Source of the DNA: Agromyces ramosus
GTDB lineage: Bacteria; Actinomycetota; Actinomycetes; Actinomycetales; Microbacteriaceae
DNA: 64,000 nucleotides
Direction: 5' to 3'
Assembly (NCBI RefSeq): GCF_004216665.1
Contig: NZ_SGWY01000003.1
Span: 496,001-560,000 of the forward strand
In this document: positions 9,575-18,352 of the stretch, one piece after another
Position numbering within the stretch: the first letter of the stretch is position 1
Layout of the letters: each line of letters starts with the position of its first letter
Notes under the pieces: model-generated
Seen by the model: the letters and a program-made list of their open reading frames with translations, nothing else
Database searches by the model: none
What the model was told of the DNA's origin: nothing
Program-made: the position numbers and the translations under genes

Positions 9575-10003
9575 ATGGCGCGGCGGATGGGCCCGATCAA
9601 GCGGGCGTGGCTGTGGACGATGAAGCACACCCTCAACCCCCTCACGCTGCAGATGGCCCGGCAGGGGTTCGGGCCGTTTTCGCTGGTGCGGCACACCGGG
9701 CGGAAGTCGGGCGCCGTGTTCGAGACGCCGCTCATCCTCGCCCGGGTGCCCGACGGCTTCGTCGCCGAGCTGACCTACGGCACCGCCGTGAACTGGTACC
9801 GCAACGTCGAGGCGGCCCACGGCCACTGCACGGTCACCTGGCACGGACGCGAGCACGCGATCGACGGCGTCGCCCCGTGCACGACGGAGGCGGGACTCGC
9901 GGCGTTCGGGCCGCCGGCCAGCGTGGTGCTGCGGCTGCTTCGACGGCACGAGTTCCGGTTGCTGCACGAGGCGGCGGAGGAGACGCCCGGCCGGAGCGCG
10001 TGA
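9575..10003 (+). CDS. Nitroreductase-family deazaflavin (F420)-dependent oxidoreductase
   Basis: This 142-residue protein resembles the DUF385/Ddn-like split-barrel enzymes of actinobacteria (GFGPFSLVRHTGRKSGAVFETPL, then NWYRNVEAA). These use cofactor F420 for hydride transfer to small organic substrates. The conserved HTGRKSG loop is the cofactor-binding signature. It begins 13 bases after the maltokinase stop, with a second possible ATG at 9587. The stop is followed at once by an 8-bp tandem repeat. The substrate is unknown. Confidence 0.85.
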   Translation: MARRMGPIKRAWLWTMKHTLNPLTLQMARQGFGPFSLVRHTGRKSGAVFETPLILARVPDGFVAELTYGTAVNWYRNVEAAHGHCTVTWHGREHAIDGVAPCTTEAGLAAFGPPASVVLRLLRRHEFRLLHEAAEETPGRSA

Positions 10004-10008
10004 CCGCG

Positions 10009-10160
10009 CAACCGCACAACCGCACCACCGCACCACCGCACCACCGCACCACCGCACCACCGCACAACCGCACCACCGCACCACCGCACCACCGCACCAC
10101 CGCACCACCGCACAACCGCACCACCGCACCACCGCACACCCGCACTACCGCACAATCGCA
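10009..10160. repeat. 8-bp tandem repeat, about 19 units of CCGCACCA
   Basis: The sequence is an almost pure run of the octamer CCGCACCA with regular variants CCGCACAA and, at the right end, CCGCACAC and CCGCACTA. The variant CCGCACAA recurs every three to four units, which suggests a higher-order duplication. It fills the space between the oxidoreductase stop and the convergent ICMT-like gene. Because 8 is not a multiple of 3, all three frames stay open in it. There are no spacers, so it is not a CRISPR. Copy number could vary by slippage. Confidence 0.93.
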
Positions 10161-10183
10161 CGGCCGGCGTCCCAGCGGAGGTC

Positions 10184-10636
10184 TCAGCGGATCCCTCGGC
10201 GGAACAGCAGCAGCGGGGTCTGCGCCGCGTACTCGCGGTACTCGTCCCCGAACGCGTCGACGAGCCGGTGCTGCTCGACGCGGGCCTTGACGACGAGCAC
10301 GGTCACGAGCAGCAGCCACACCACGATGAGCTCGAACCGCCCGCGCCAGAGCACCCACCCGGCCGTGCCGACGATGAGGCCGAGGTAGATCGGGTTGCGG
10401 GTCAGCCGGTACACGCCGGTCGTGCGCAGCGTGGCGCCCTCCTTCGGCGCGACCCACACGACGAGGTCGCGCCCGAGTGCCGCGAATCCGGCGACGGCGA
10501 GCACGATGCCGTCGATCACGAGCAGCGCGGCCAGCACGGTGATCCACGGCGCGCTCCACATGGGGTCGCCGGGCAGGAGCAGCAGGGCGAGCAGCAGGAA
10601 CTGCGCCAACACCAGCCAGTTCGCACGGTCCCTCAT
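10184..10636 (-). CDS. Isoprenylcysteine carboxyl methyltransferase (ICMT)-family membrane protein
   Basis: This 150-residue protein has about four hydrophobic helices and the family signature TGVYRLTRNPIYLGLI, followed by RVEQHRLVDAFGDEYREYA. The SAM-binding ICMT/PEMT-like family methylates lipids or protein C-termini in the membrane, but bacterial members mostly have no known substrate. The ATG at 10636 follows AGGAGG by nine bases; an upstream ATG at 10684 would add a charged, non-conserved tail. Its end lies close to the octamer repeat. Confidence 0.86.
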   Translation of the reverse strand: MRDRANWLVLAQFLLLALLLLPGDPMWSAPWITVLAALLVIDGIVLAVAGFAALGRDLVVWVAPKEGATLRTTGVYRLTRNPIYLGLIVGTAGWVLWRGRFELIVVWLLLVTVLVVKARVEQHRLVDAFGDEYREYAAQTPLLLFRRGIR

Positions 10637-10775
10637 CGGCGCTCGCCTCCTGGGACCATCCTCCTCCCCGAGAGGTGGCGGCATCCGTAGTGCCTGACCG
10701 ACGGTGCGCCGACCCGCCGCGGTCGATCCCGAGTCAGCTCCTTGGGCGCTGTTCGCGGCGACCGACCAGCCCCGC

Positions 10776-11522
10776 CTACGAGCGCCGGTCGCCCACGAGC
10801 TCCGCGCGGTTGGCCTCGTACTTCGGCTTGCCGACCCACCGCCAGAGGAGCCGCACCGGCGGAGGCAGGTGCTCGCGCTGCCATTCGGCGCCGCCGTCGG
10901 GCTGTGCGGCGAGGATGGCGCCGAGCTGGAGGAACATCCTGCCCTTGGGCGTCGCCTTGCGTCCGTGCTCGGAGAGTGCGTCGACCTCCTTCTGGGTGAT
11001 CACGGTCTCCATGACCGGCACGATGTTGGCCTCCTCGTCGGGCAGGTGCGCGGCGAGCGCGGCGTTGATCCCGTCGAGCGCGGACACGACGCCCGCGGCA
11101 TCCGTCGCCGTGGCGCTCGCGCGCCAGGCGGGCAGTGCGGCGTCGAGCTCCTCGAGGTGCACGAGCATCCGGGCGTGCTGCGCCTTCATGCGCTCGACGT
11201 GCACCGCGCACGAGGGGGCGCGCTGCTCGAGGGGGTCCCACAGCATGGTGTCCTCGCCCTCGTGATGGGCATGGAGCCCGGTCGAGAGCATCGCGAGGTG
11301 GTCGGCGACGACCTCGGCGTGCACCGTGTCGCCCTCGGCGACCCCTTCGATCAGCGTGCGGCCCTCACCGAACCCCGCCTTGAACATGCGGTGGATCTCG
11401 GCCATTCCGCGTGCGTCGCAGGTCTTGGCTGCGCCCGGCATGCCCGGTGAGCCGGCGCCCGCCGAACCCCCTGGCGCCCGCTCGGGCTGGTCGCCACTCG
11501 AGGGAAGCGCGGTCGCGGGCAT
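10776..11522 (-). CDS. Hemerythrin/HHE-type domain protein
   Basis: This 248-residue, largely helical protein shows spaced His and Glu residues of the hemerythrin cation-binding fold: VADHLAMLSTGLHAHHEGEDTMLW, then HVERMKAQHARMLVHLEEL, then AHLPDEEANIVPVM. Such domains bind a di-iron centre and sense or store oxygen, NO or iron. The first 40 residues (Pro, Gly and Ala rich) are low-complexity, so a start at the internal ATG of GMAEIHRMF near 11405 is also possible. No strong ribosome binding site decides between them. Confidence 0.82.
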   Translation of the reverse strand: MPATALPSSGDQPERAPGGSAGAGSPGMPGAAKTCDARGMAEIHRMFKAGFGEGRTLIEGVAEGDTVHAEVVADHLAMLSTGLHAHHEGEDTMLWDPLEQRAPSCAVHVERMKAQHARMLVHLEELDAALPAWRASATATDAAGVVSALDGINAALAAHLPDEEANIVPVMETVITQKEVDALSEHGRKATPKGRMFLQLGAILAAQPDGGAEWQREHLPPPVRLLWRWVGKPKYEANRAELVGDRRS

Positions 11523-11625
11523 GTCGGCTCCGATCGTCGGTGAGGGAACACGTCGCTCGCGACCCTACGACCAGGCGGGCGGCACGACAAGACCCCGGTC
11601 GGGCGTCACGGCAACGGACGCAGAG

Positions 11626-11657
11626 GACGGGCCGGGAGCGCACGCTCCCGGCCCGTC
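11626..11657 (-). terminator. Perfect hairpin, probable terminator
   Basis: GACGGGCCGGGAGCG at 11626-11640 is exactly complementary to CGCTCCCGGCCCGTC at 11643-11657, a 15-bp GC-rich stem with only two bases between the arms. It lies 19 bases after the stop of the small lipoprotein gene and before the hemerythrin gene. No T-run follows, so it may act as an intrinsic terminator of the T-poor actinobacterial type or as an mRNA 3' stabiliser. Confidence 0.7.
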
Positions 11658-11675
11658 GGGTGAGACGACCGGTGC

Positions 11676-11933
11676 TCACGGCCCCCTGAGGGGCGAGAGG
11701 TCGTCGTTCACGGTGTCCGAGCTCGAGGAGCCCTGGTCGGTGGAGTCGCAGAAGCCTTCCGGCGCCCGTTCGCGGATGTAGGCGGGCGCACTGCAGACCC
11801 ATGTCGACGGCGCCTTCAGGTGCGCCGAGCCGGAGCCGGAACCGGAACCGGAGTCGCCCCCGGTCTGGCCACACCCCGCCAGTATGCCCACGGCCAGTAC
11901 GGCCGGGACGACGAGGAACACGCGTACGTTCAT
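11676..11933 (-). CDS. Small lipoprotein, function unknown
   Basis: The 85-residue product begins MNVRVFLVVPAVLAVGILAGCG. This is a signal peptide with a lipobox LAGC, so the mature protein should start at Cys21 and be anchored to the outer face of the membrane. The mature part is Ser/Gly rich with two further cysteines (WVCSAPAYIRER and GFCDSTDQ). I do not recognise a family. The gene is followed by the hairpin at 11626-11657. Confidence 0.75.
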   Translation of the reverse strand: MNVRVFLVVPAVLAVGILAGCGQTGGDSGSGSGSGSAHLKAPSTWVCSAPAYIRERAPEGFCDSTDQGSSSSDTVNDDLSPLRGP

Positions 11934-12153
11934 GATCCAGTCCTTTCGATGATGGAGCCACGGGGGAACTTCGTGGTCCTCACGCTAGAAAGGCGGGTGC
12001 TTCGCCACATGACGCGGGTCGCCCATCTTCGGTGGGCGTGGGAGTAGTCAATTCGGACCATCGCCCCCGCTGATCCGGGCGATCGCGGACACGGCTGAGC
12101 GGCCGGCGCCCGGAGTCCGGGTCGTCGGTCGGCGTGTCAGGCGTCGCGCGCGG

Positions 12154-12426
12154 TCAGGCGACCGGCGTGAGGATGCCGCTCGGCATCACGCGTCCGGTCA
12201 CCTCGGTGACGACGTCGGCCGGCAGCCCGGCGCGCACCGCGGCCGCGCGGATCGCCTCGATCGACGGCGCTTCGTAGAGGCAGTAGCTCTTGCGGCGATC
12301 GATCGAGAGGAACGAGTACAGCCACCGAACCTCTTCCTCGTCGTTGATGAGGTTGATGTCGGCCGCGGCCTCGACCGGCGTCACGACCTCTTCGGCGTAG
12401 TTGCGCTCGATGATGTAGTACGGCAT
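12154..12426 (-). CDS. DUF4242-family small protein
   Basis: This 90-residue protein (MPYYIIERNYAEEV..., INDEEEVRWLYSFLSIDRRKSYCLYEAPS) matches the DUF4242 family, ferredoxin-like small proteins some of which are described as nickel-binding. The SFLSxDRRKxYCLYEAP core is typical. The ATG at 12426 lies after a GAGGGGGG stretch. Role unknown. It stands alone between two gaps of about 130-220 bases. Confidence 0.82.
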   Translation of the reverse strand: MPYYIIERNYAEEVVTPVEAAADINLINDEEEVRWLYSFLSIDRRKSYCLYEAPSIEAIRAAAVRAGLPADVVTEVTGRVMPSGILTPVA

Positions 12427-12561
12427 CGGCGGATTCCCCCCTCGCCCCCGTGTCTGCCAGACCAGAGTACTCCTCATGTTCCGTCTCGGCAGGTGCGCTC
12501 GGCGGCGGAGCGGATGCGACGGGGGCTGCCGTCGCGTCGGAAGCCGGGTTAGGGTTCGGGA

Positions 12562-12852
12562 ATGACTGATGTGAACTCGGCTCCTGCTCCGCTGCCGGAG
12601 GACATCCGCGCGCAGATCCTCAACGCCGAGGTGGCGAAGTACGCGAAGAACGGATGGACCGTTGAGACGGCCTCGGGCGGCCAGGCGGTGCTGTCGAAGA
12701 ACAAGCGGATCGGATGGTTCTGGAACCTCATCCTCGTCATCCTCACGGGCGGCCTGTGGCTGATCTACGTGATCTACCGGGCGCTGAACCGCAAGAAGCT
12801 CACGGCGATCATCACCGTCGACCCGTACGGGAAGGTCCGCACGGCGGGCTGA
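12562..12852 (+). CDS. Small membrane protein with one transmembrane segment
   Basis: This 96-residue protein has a soluble N-terminal half (VAKYAKNGWTVETASGGQAVLSKNK), one strong hydrophobic helix (IGWFWNLILVILTGGLWLIYVIY, residues about 53-75) and a basic tail with a short strand pattern. Similar small proteins are common and unnamed in Microbacteriaceae. No enzyme motif is visible. It is convergent with the kinase-like gene that follows nine bases later. Confidence 0.78.
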   Translation: MTDVNSAPAPLPEDIRAQILNAEVAKYAKNGWTVETASGGQAVLSKNKRIGWFWNLILVILTGGLWLIYVIYRALNRKKLTAIITVDPYGKVRTAG

Positions 12853-12861
12853 TTCGGGCGC

Positions 12862-13587
12862 TCACGCGCGCCGGCGGTCGGCGACGACCGCCCAGGTGAC
12901 GCCCGACACGACGAGGTCGGCCCGCTCGCGCGACGGCGCGATTCTCCGCGCGTTCGCGCCGTCGACCTCGCTCGCCCATGCCCGTGCCGCCGCCGGCGAG
13001 CGACCGGACTCGGTGTGCCGGTGCACCAGCCGCGACATCCGCTCGTCGTCGTCGGCATCGCAGAACCACGACTCGTCGAGCAGGTCGCGCACGCGCCGCC
13101 ACGGCTCGGCCTCGCTGAGCAGGTAATTGCCCTCGACCACCACGACGCGGGCGGATGCCTCGATTGCGATCTCCCCCGCGACCGGCTCGTCGACCGCCCG
13201 CTCGAACGCGGGGGCGTACACCGTGTGGTCGACCTCGCGGCGGACCCGCTCGAGCAGCGCGACGAAGCCCCATCCGTCGAAGGTCTCGATCGCGCCCTTG
13301 CGCTGCCGCAGCCCGAGCTCGTCGAGGGTCGCGTTCGCCAGGTGGAAGCCGTCCATCGGCAGGTGCACCGCGACGGGGCCGACGCCGGGGTCGGCGGTTC
13401 CGCCGGCGCCCTCGTTCAGCGCCTCGACGAGCGACCGGGCGAGCGTCGTCTTTCCCGCACCGGGGCTGCCCGTGATCCCGAGCACGATGCGTCCGGCGGA
13501 TGTCGCGAGCCGGTCGAGCACCCGATCGGCGAGCACGCCGACCGCGGCGAGCGCCTCGGGTGACGGGGACGGCTCGGTCGCGGACAT
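12862..13587 (-). CDS. P-loop nucleoside/nucleotide kinase family protein (uridine kinase-like)
   Basis: This 241-residue protein carries a Walker A loop GITGSPGAGKTTLARSL near residues 38-48. It has the phosphoribulokinase/uridine kinase-like substrate segment PVAVHLPMDGFHLAN and the strand VVVVEGNYLLSE, then the lid-like DDDERMSRLVHRHTESGRS. It resembles the YggC/FrcK branch of the uridine kinase superfamily, whose members phosphorylate sugars or nucleosides. The exact substrate is not readable. The ATG at 13587 has GGAGG only two bases away, closer than usual, so the start is slightly uncertain. Confidence 0.83.
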   Translation of the reverse strand: MSATEPSPSPEALAAVGVLADRVLDRLATSAGRIVLGITGSPGAGKTTLARSLVEALNEGAGGTADPGVGPVAVHLPMDGFHLANATLDELGLRQRKGAIETFDGWGFVALLERVRREVDHTVYAPAFERAVDEPVAGEIAIEASARVVVVEGNYLLSEAEPWRRVRDLLDESWFCDADDDERMSRLVHRHTESGRSPAAARAWASEVDGANARRIAPSRERADLVVSGVTWAVVADRRRA

Positions 13588-13704
13588 GCCTCCAGCATGT
13601 CGCACCCGCGGCATCCGCTCGCGACGCGCCCCGCGGCATCCGCTCGCCGACCCGCCCGCCTCTGGCCGATCCACCCCGCAACGGTGCACCATAGGGGAAC
13701 GTGA

Positions 13705-14583
<879 letters not shown>

Positions 14584-14694
14584 GCGGATGCCCCGTGGCG
14601 GCCGTCACCCGGCGGCCCCGCGCCCGGGCGGCCCCGCGCCCCGCCGTCCTTCTCCTGCCCGTGCCCCCGCTCCCCTGGCCTGCTCCGCGAGCGC

Positions 14695-15207
14695 TCAGAA
14701 CAACCGCGCCTGCGCGACGACCGGTGCACCCTCGAGCTCGAGCAGGAATCGCTTGCGCTCGAGCCCGCCCGCGTAGCCGGTGAGCGAGCCGTGGGCGCCG
14801 ACGACGCGGTGGCACGGCACGAGGATGCTCAGCGGGTTGCGCCCGACCGCGTTGCCGACGCGGCGCGCCAGGTTGCGGTCGCCGAGGCGCAGGGCCAGCT
14901 CGCCGTACGACGTCGTCTCGCCGTACGGGATCTCGCGCAGCATCGCCCACACCGCGTGCTGGAACTCGTCGCCCGCCGGCGACATCGGGAGGTCGAACCC
15001 GGTGCGGCGCCCCTCGAGGTACTCGCCGAGCTGCGCGCCCAGCGCCGCGAAGAGCCTGTCGTCGTGCGCCTCCACCTCGACGCCGATCGACCCGGCGGCC
15101 GGCGGGTGCCAGTGCCCCGGGAAGTAGATCCCGGTCAGGCCGTCGTCATCGGCGACGACCAGCAGCTCGCCGAGCGCGGTCGGCAGTGCGGCGTGACGGC
15201 TGGGCAT
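14695..15207 (-). CDS. ogt: Methylated-DNA--protein-cysteine S-methyltransferase
   Basis: This 170-residue protein removes O6-alkyl groups from guanine in DNA by transferring them to its own cysteine. The acceptor motif is VPCHRVVGAHGSLTGYAGG with Cys133, and the DNA-binding recognition segment SYGELALRLGDRNLARRVGNA precedes it, with the arginine finger of RRVG. The N-terminal domain is short, which fits Ogt rather than Ada. It is followed by about 620 bases of repeat-rich gap on its upstream side. Confidence 0.94.
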   Translation of the reverse strand: MPSRHAALPTALGELLVVADDDGLTGIYFPGHWHPPAAGSIGVEVEAHDDRLFAALGAQLGEYLEGRRTGFDLPMSPAGDEFQHAVWAMLREIPYGETTSYGELALRLGDRNLARRVGNAVGRNPLSILVPCHRVVGAHGSLTGYAGGLERKRFLLELEGAPVVAQARLF

Positions 15208-15367
15208 GCCTCCATCCTCACCCCGCGGCGGGTTCGCGCGCGCGTGCCAGATGGCGGATTCCGGACCTCGACGCCGCCGGGATCCACCGTCCTGACCGTG
15301 CGGCCGCAGCTGGGCGCCCGCGTGGGCACCGGTCGCACTCGCGCTGCGCCGACCTCTGCCACACTCT

Positions 15368-15423
15368 GCAGGATGAGCGGCCCCTCACCTCCATATTTGA
15401 GCCTCAGCCGCCTCTCATCATGC
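15368..15423. repeat. REP-like palindromic element, copy 1
   Basis: The element runs from GCAGGATGAGCGGCCCCTCA to CAGCCGCCTCTCATCATG. Its two ends are imperfectly complementary (ATGAG.GGC..CT.A), so it could form a hairpin. It aligns with copy 2 at 15580-15637 in the same direction over its whole length, with shared blocks GCAGGA, CCTC, ACCT, ATT, AGCCGCC and TC.TC.TG. Confidence 0.55.
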
Positions 15424-15579
15424 GTTCGGTCAGCCGGGCGGATGCCCCGTCCGCGCGTGGGCGCGCAGACGCCGCCAAGGGGCGAGGCGAAGGGGCGGCG
15501 TGAAGCGGTGGCGCGAAGGGGCGGCGTCTGGGTGCAGCAGGCTCGCGGCCGACATCGGGCGGCGGGATCCGCCCACAAC

Positions 15580-15637
15580 GCAGGAGATTCGCCGCCTCGA
15601 CCTGGAATTCGGGGCTGAGCCGCCCATTCTCCTGAGT
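15580..15637. repeat. REP-like palindromic element, copy 2
   Basis: The arms AGGAGATTCGCCGCCTC and GAGCCGCCCATTCTCCT pair at 13 of 17 positions around a central CGACCTGGAATTCG-type loop. It is related to copy 1 about 210 bases to the left. It may be a non-coding mobile or structural element; no gene is inside. Confidence 0.55.
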
Positions 15638-15658
15638 TGCGTCAGCCCGAGCCGCGGA

Positions 15659-15819
15659 GATGCCGCCGCGCGGGCGCCGGGCCGAACGGATGCCGCCGCG
15701 CGGGCGCGGGGCCGAACGGATGCCGCCGCGCGGGTGCGGGCCGAACGGATGCCGCCGCGCGGGTGCGGGCCGAACGGACGCCGCCGCGCGGGCGCGGGCC
15801 GAACGGATGCCGCCGGCGT
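15659..15819. repeat. Tandem repeat, 29-30 bp unit, about 5.4 copies
   Basis: Units begin at 15659, 15689, 15719, 15748, 15777 and (partial) 15806. Each reads GATGCCGCCGCGCGGG followed by a variable GYGCSGG and CCGAACG. The first two are 30 bp, the next three 29 bp. The array ends about ten bases after the 3' end of the DUF2207-like gene on the minus strand, so it lies in that gene's likely 3' untranslated region. It contains the heptamer GGATGCC that is common genome-wide here. Confidence 0.9.
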
Positions 15820-15830
15820 ACGTGCGGCCC

Positions 15831-17114
15831 TCAGAACCCGCCGCCGTCGCCCCCGCCACCGCCGTCGAATCCCCCGATGCCCCCGCCGTCGAACCCGCCA
15901 CCGCCACCGCCGCCGTCGCCGCCGCCGCCAGAGCCCGGGCCCCCGCCGTCGCCGGCGAAGTACGCGCCACCCCACACCTTGGTGTCGCCGATCATCGGCA
16001 CGCCGAACCGGGAGTCCTCGCTCCGTCGCAGCAGCCCGCCGCCGACGCGAACCGGCTGCGACAGCTCGGTCGCGACGAGGGTGATGCACGACGCGAGGCG
16101 AGCCGCGGAGAACGGGACCAGCGAGCGGTACCAGGCGGGCGCGGCTCCCGACTCCTCCGCCAGCTCCGCGAACCGCCGGATCACGGATGCCTCGTCGAAC
16201 AGCACCGCCCAGGGCAGGAGCCGCTCGCCCGCGGCCACGTTGGCGACATCCGTGCCCGCGACGACCTCGCGCCACTCGTTGGCCCGCTCGCGGAGCTGCA
16301 GGCCGTCCGCGTTCAGCGGGATCCATCGGGGCAGGATCACGCGCAGCCCGAGCGACAGCGCCCCGATGCCGATCGCGCTCCACGCGATCGAGGTCGCCGC
16401 GTCATCGAGCAAGGCGAGGGTGAGGAAGCCCAGCACGACCCCGAGCACGCCGGCGATGGTGGCGGCGCGGAACCGCCGTTCGGGCCGCGGTTCGCGATAC
16501 CACGCGGCCGCGTCGCGGAACCCGCGCTGCGTGAGCGCGCGGAGGCGCTCGTTGTCTCTGACAACGCGATCCGCGTCGACACTCGCGCCTCGACCGACCG
16601 TGAGTGCACCACCGGCGATTTCCGGCGACAGCATCGCGAGCACCGTGTCGTCGGCGGAGTCGCGCGACTCCTCGTCCCACCCCACGGACAGCAGGTGGTC
16701 CCCGTCGAAGACGAGGTGCACGTCCTGGGGGCGCTCCGCCTCGCTGTCGCCGACGGCGCGCCGATCCTGGATCGCGATGACGCCGCCGGCCGCGAGCAGC
16801 ATGACCGTCGCGGGCAGCCAGCGCGCCGACGCGCTGCCCGACACGAAGCCGACCGAGAGCAGCCCCGCGGACTCGGGGTCGGTGACCGCGAGGGGGGTGC
16901 CGACCTCGGGCTTCCGCAGCCACTCGACGAGGAGCGACCCGACGCAGACCGCGGCCGTCAGGGCGGCGGCGATTGCGAACACGGGCAGCACGATGGTGCC
17001 GAGGCCGCCCGTTGCGGATGACCCGAACGCCTCGCTGCCCGCGGCAGCGCCGGTGCCGGCGTCCGCCCGGTCGACGATGACCTGCCGCAGCGCCGCGACG
17101 ATGGGTCGTTCCAT
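15831..17114 (-). CDS. DUF2207-like membrane protein with Gly-rich C-terminus
   Basis: The protein has 427 residues. Hydrophobic helices lie near residues 38-62, about 100-120 and at two positions near 215-255. The C-terminal half (ADGLQLRERANEWREVVAGTD, LLPWAVLFDEASVIRRFAELAEE, APAWYRSLVPFSAARLAS) matches the C-terminal region of DUF2207/TPM-type proteins. The tail is the typical Gly-rich run with a few Phe and Asp residues. The N-terminal beta domain usual in DUF2207 proteins is not seen, so this is a short form. Function unknown; probably at the cell envelope. Confidence 0.75.
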   Translation of the reverse strand: MERPIVAALRQVIVDRADAGTGAAAGSEAFGSSATGGLGTIVLPVFAIAAALTAAVCVGSLLVEWLRKPEVGTPLAVTDPESAGLLSVGFVSGSASARWLPATVMLLAAGGVIAIQDRRAVGDSEAERPQDVHLVFDGDHLLSVGWDEESRDSADDTVLAMLSPEIAGGALTVGRGASVDADRVVRDNERLRALTQRGFRDAAAWYREPRPERRFRAATIAGVLGVVLGFLTLALLDDAATSIAWSAIGIGALSLGLRVILPRWIPLNADGLQLRERANEWREVVAGTDVANVAAGERLLPWAVLFDEASVIRRFAELAEESGAAPAWYRSLVPFSAARLASCITLVATELSQPVRVGGGLLRRSEDSRFGVPMIGDTKVWGGAYFAGDGGGPGSGGGGDGGGGGGGFDGGGIGGFDGGGGGDGGGF

Positions 17115-17221
17115 GAGCGGAGGCTACTCCGCTGACAGCGCGGGGGGCAGGTCAGCGGCACCCCCTGTTCGGGCCACGCCGTCGCTCGCGTTCGGGAAGG
17201 GGCGAGCGGATGCCCCGACCT

Positions 17222-17313
17222 GAGCCGTGCCGGCACCCGCGTCGCAGTCGAGCGGATGCCGCGACGGGAGCCGTGCCGGCACCCGCGTCGCAGTCGAGCG
17301 GATGCTGCGACGC
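17222..17313. repeat. Direct duplication of a 46-bp unit
   Basis: A 46-bp unit starting GAGCCGTGCCGGCACCCGCG and containing GAGCGGATGCCGCGACGG is present at 17222-17267 and again from 17268 with a single C-to-T change (GATGCTGCGAC). GTGCCGGCAC inside it is a perfect 10-bp palindrome. It sits just after the stop of the small minus-strand gene at 17316-17534. Confidence 0.9.
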
Positions 17314-17315
17314 GA

Positions 17316-17534
17316 TCAGTGCGCGACCGGCAGGCCGTGGATGCGACGGGTCGCACGCGCGTGCCGCCACTCGCTGAACCGGTGGCCGAGGCCCGGGCGG
17401 CGGCCGGCGTCGGCGCGCTCTCCCTTGTCGGCGCGGCGCTCGGCGGCGATACGGCGCTGCTCATTGATGCGGACCGCGAGCTGCTCGTCGTGGGTCTGGA
17501 GCGTCTGGCTGACGTAGCCGTGTGCGAGGTTCAT
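17316..17534 (-). CDS. Small basic protein, paralogue of the 30367-30612 gene
   Basis: The 72-residue product begins MNLAHGYVSQTLQTHDEQLAVRINEQRRIAAERR. It aligns at its N-terminus with the product of 30367-30612 (M-LA--Y----, then RIN--RR--AERR). The rest is Arg/His/Gly rich and does not align. A helical, basic, soluble protein is likely. The start is set by AAGGGATC upstream and by the leader shared with the paralogue. I do not recognise the family. Confidence 0.7.
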   Translation of the reverse strand: MNLAHGYVSQTLQTHDEQLAVRINEQRRIAAERRADKGERADAGRRPGLGHRFSEWRHARATRRIHGLPVAH

Positions 17535-17540
17535 GAGTCC

Positions 17541-17577
17541 GATCCCTTCGGGGCGGTGCAGGGCCGGCGTTCCGGCC
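17541..17577 (-). promoter_or_regulatory. Conserved 5' leader: ribosome binding site plus hairpin
   Basis: Read on the minus strand, the hairpin GGCCGGAACGCCGGCC (17577-17562) is followed by CGAAGGGATCGGA and then the start codon at 17534. The paralogous gene at 30612 has GGCCGGAAACACGGCC at nearly the same distance (28 versus 27-28 bases) and the same CGAAGGGATCGGA. A TCTCA sequence precedes both hairpins. This is more conserved than the coding tails, which suggests a regulatory role in mRNA. Confidence 0.6.
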
Positions 17578-18013
17578 GTTGAGATCAGATTCCTCGCTGA
17601 GGCGGGGGTGCCGTATCGGGTGGGTGCCCTATCTTCCGGGCTCCTGGGCACCTCAGATGGCTCCGGCTACCTCGGGCCGCGCCTAGGTACCTCAGACGGC
17701 AGGCGGCACCGCAGGCAGGCGGCACCCCAGACCTCGACGCCACGTGCGCGAAGCACGGTGACGAGCGCCCGAGGCAGGGTGACGAGCGTCCGGCGGCGGG
17801 TGGGACCAGCCGTGGTCTGCTTGGCGCTACCTCCGTGGGGAGGGCGAAGGAGGCCGCCTGAAACCCAGTGCTCCCGCTCTTATCTCACGACTCGACCGGA
17901 CCTGTCCTCAGCTCTGATAAAGATGCGTACGGTGTTGTGACGGCGTCGGATGCCGGGCGCCAGACTCGTTGCGCGCGTCGAACGGCATGCCGACATCCCG
18001 CACCGACATCCGC
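17578..18013. other. Gap without a recognised gene
   Basis: These 436 bases hold short imperfect repeats (GGCAGGCGGCACC twice near 17700-17730; GGTGACGAGCG twice near 17757-17790) and CACCTCAG/TACCTCAG motifs near 17650-17695. No frame has a convincing start site and sensible composition. It may contain the promoter for the minus-strand gene at 17534. Confidence 0.5.
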
Positions 18014-18232
18014 TCAGTCGCGCGGAGTGCGGTGCCCGCCGCCGGTGTCGAGGTCGTCGCCGGCCTCGAGGTCGGGACCGTCGCTCTCGGTGATGTTCGC
18101 GCCCTCGAAGAACGGATCGACGCCGAGCTCGCGGTCGTGCTCCTCGCGCAGCCGCGCCTGCTCGTTCGCGCTGTCGGCGAACCTCCGATCGTCCCGAAGC
18201 GGTGCGCCGTCGCGTCCAGTGGTGTCGCTCAT
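18014..18232 (-). CDS. Small acidic protein, function unknown
   Basis: The 72-residue protein begins [21 protein letters not shown] and is rich in Asp and Glu with no hydrophobic segment ([21 protein letters not shown]). It is likely soluble and partly disordered. The ATG at 18232 has GGAGGGG eight bases upstream, which favours it over upstream starts. Unnamed proteins of this kind are common in Microbacteriaceae. Confidence 0.7.
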   Translation of the reverse strand: MSDTTGRDGAPLRDDRRFADSANEQARLREEHDRELGVDPFFEGANITESDGPDLEAGDDLDTGGGHRTPRD

Positions 18233-18352
18233 GGTCGTTCCCCTCCACTCGATGCGTTCAGGGTAGTTCGCCGGATGCCGCGCCGCATCCGGGTTGCGAA
18301 AGCTCGGCGCGCTCGGTACCGCCACAGCGGGTTACGGCTCGATCGGATGCCG

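Larger units (their letters stand above)
15208..15830. other. Gene-free, repeat-rich gap
   Basis: No convincing gene is seen in these 623 bases. The gap holds two diverged copies of a 56-58 bp palindromic element (15368-15423 and 15580-15637) and a 29-30 bp tandem repeat (15659-15819), listed separately. Several open frames cross it on both strands, but all are Arg/Pro/Ala-rich artefacts of the repeats and GC content. Confidence 0.7.

Noticed and set aside
10009-10160. CRISPR array
   Set aside because: The repeat is 8 bp with no spacers and no cas genes nearby.
15404-15970. 188-codon minus-strand frame through the repeat array
   Set aside because: The translation mirrors the tandem repeat (Arg/Ala/Gly-rich) and overlaps the end of the DUF2207-like gene in another frame.
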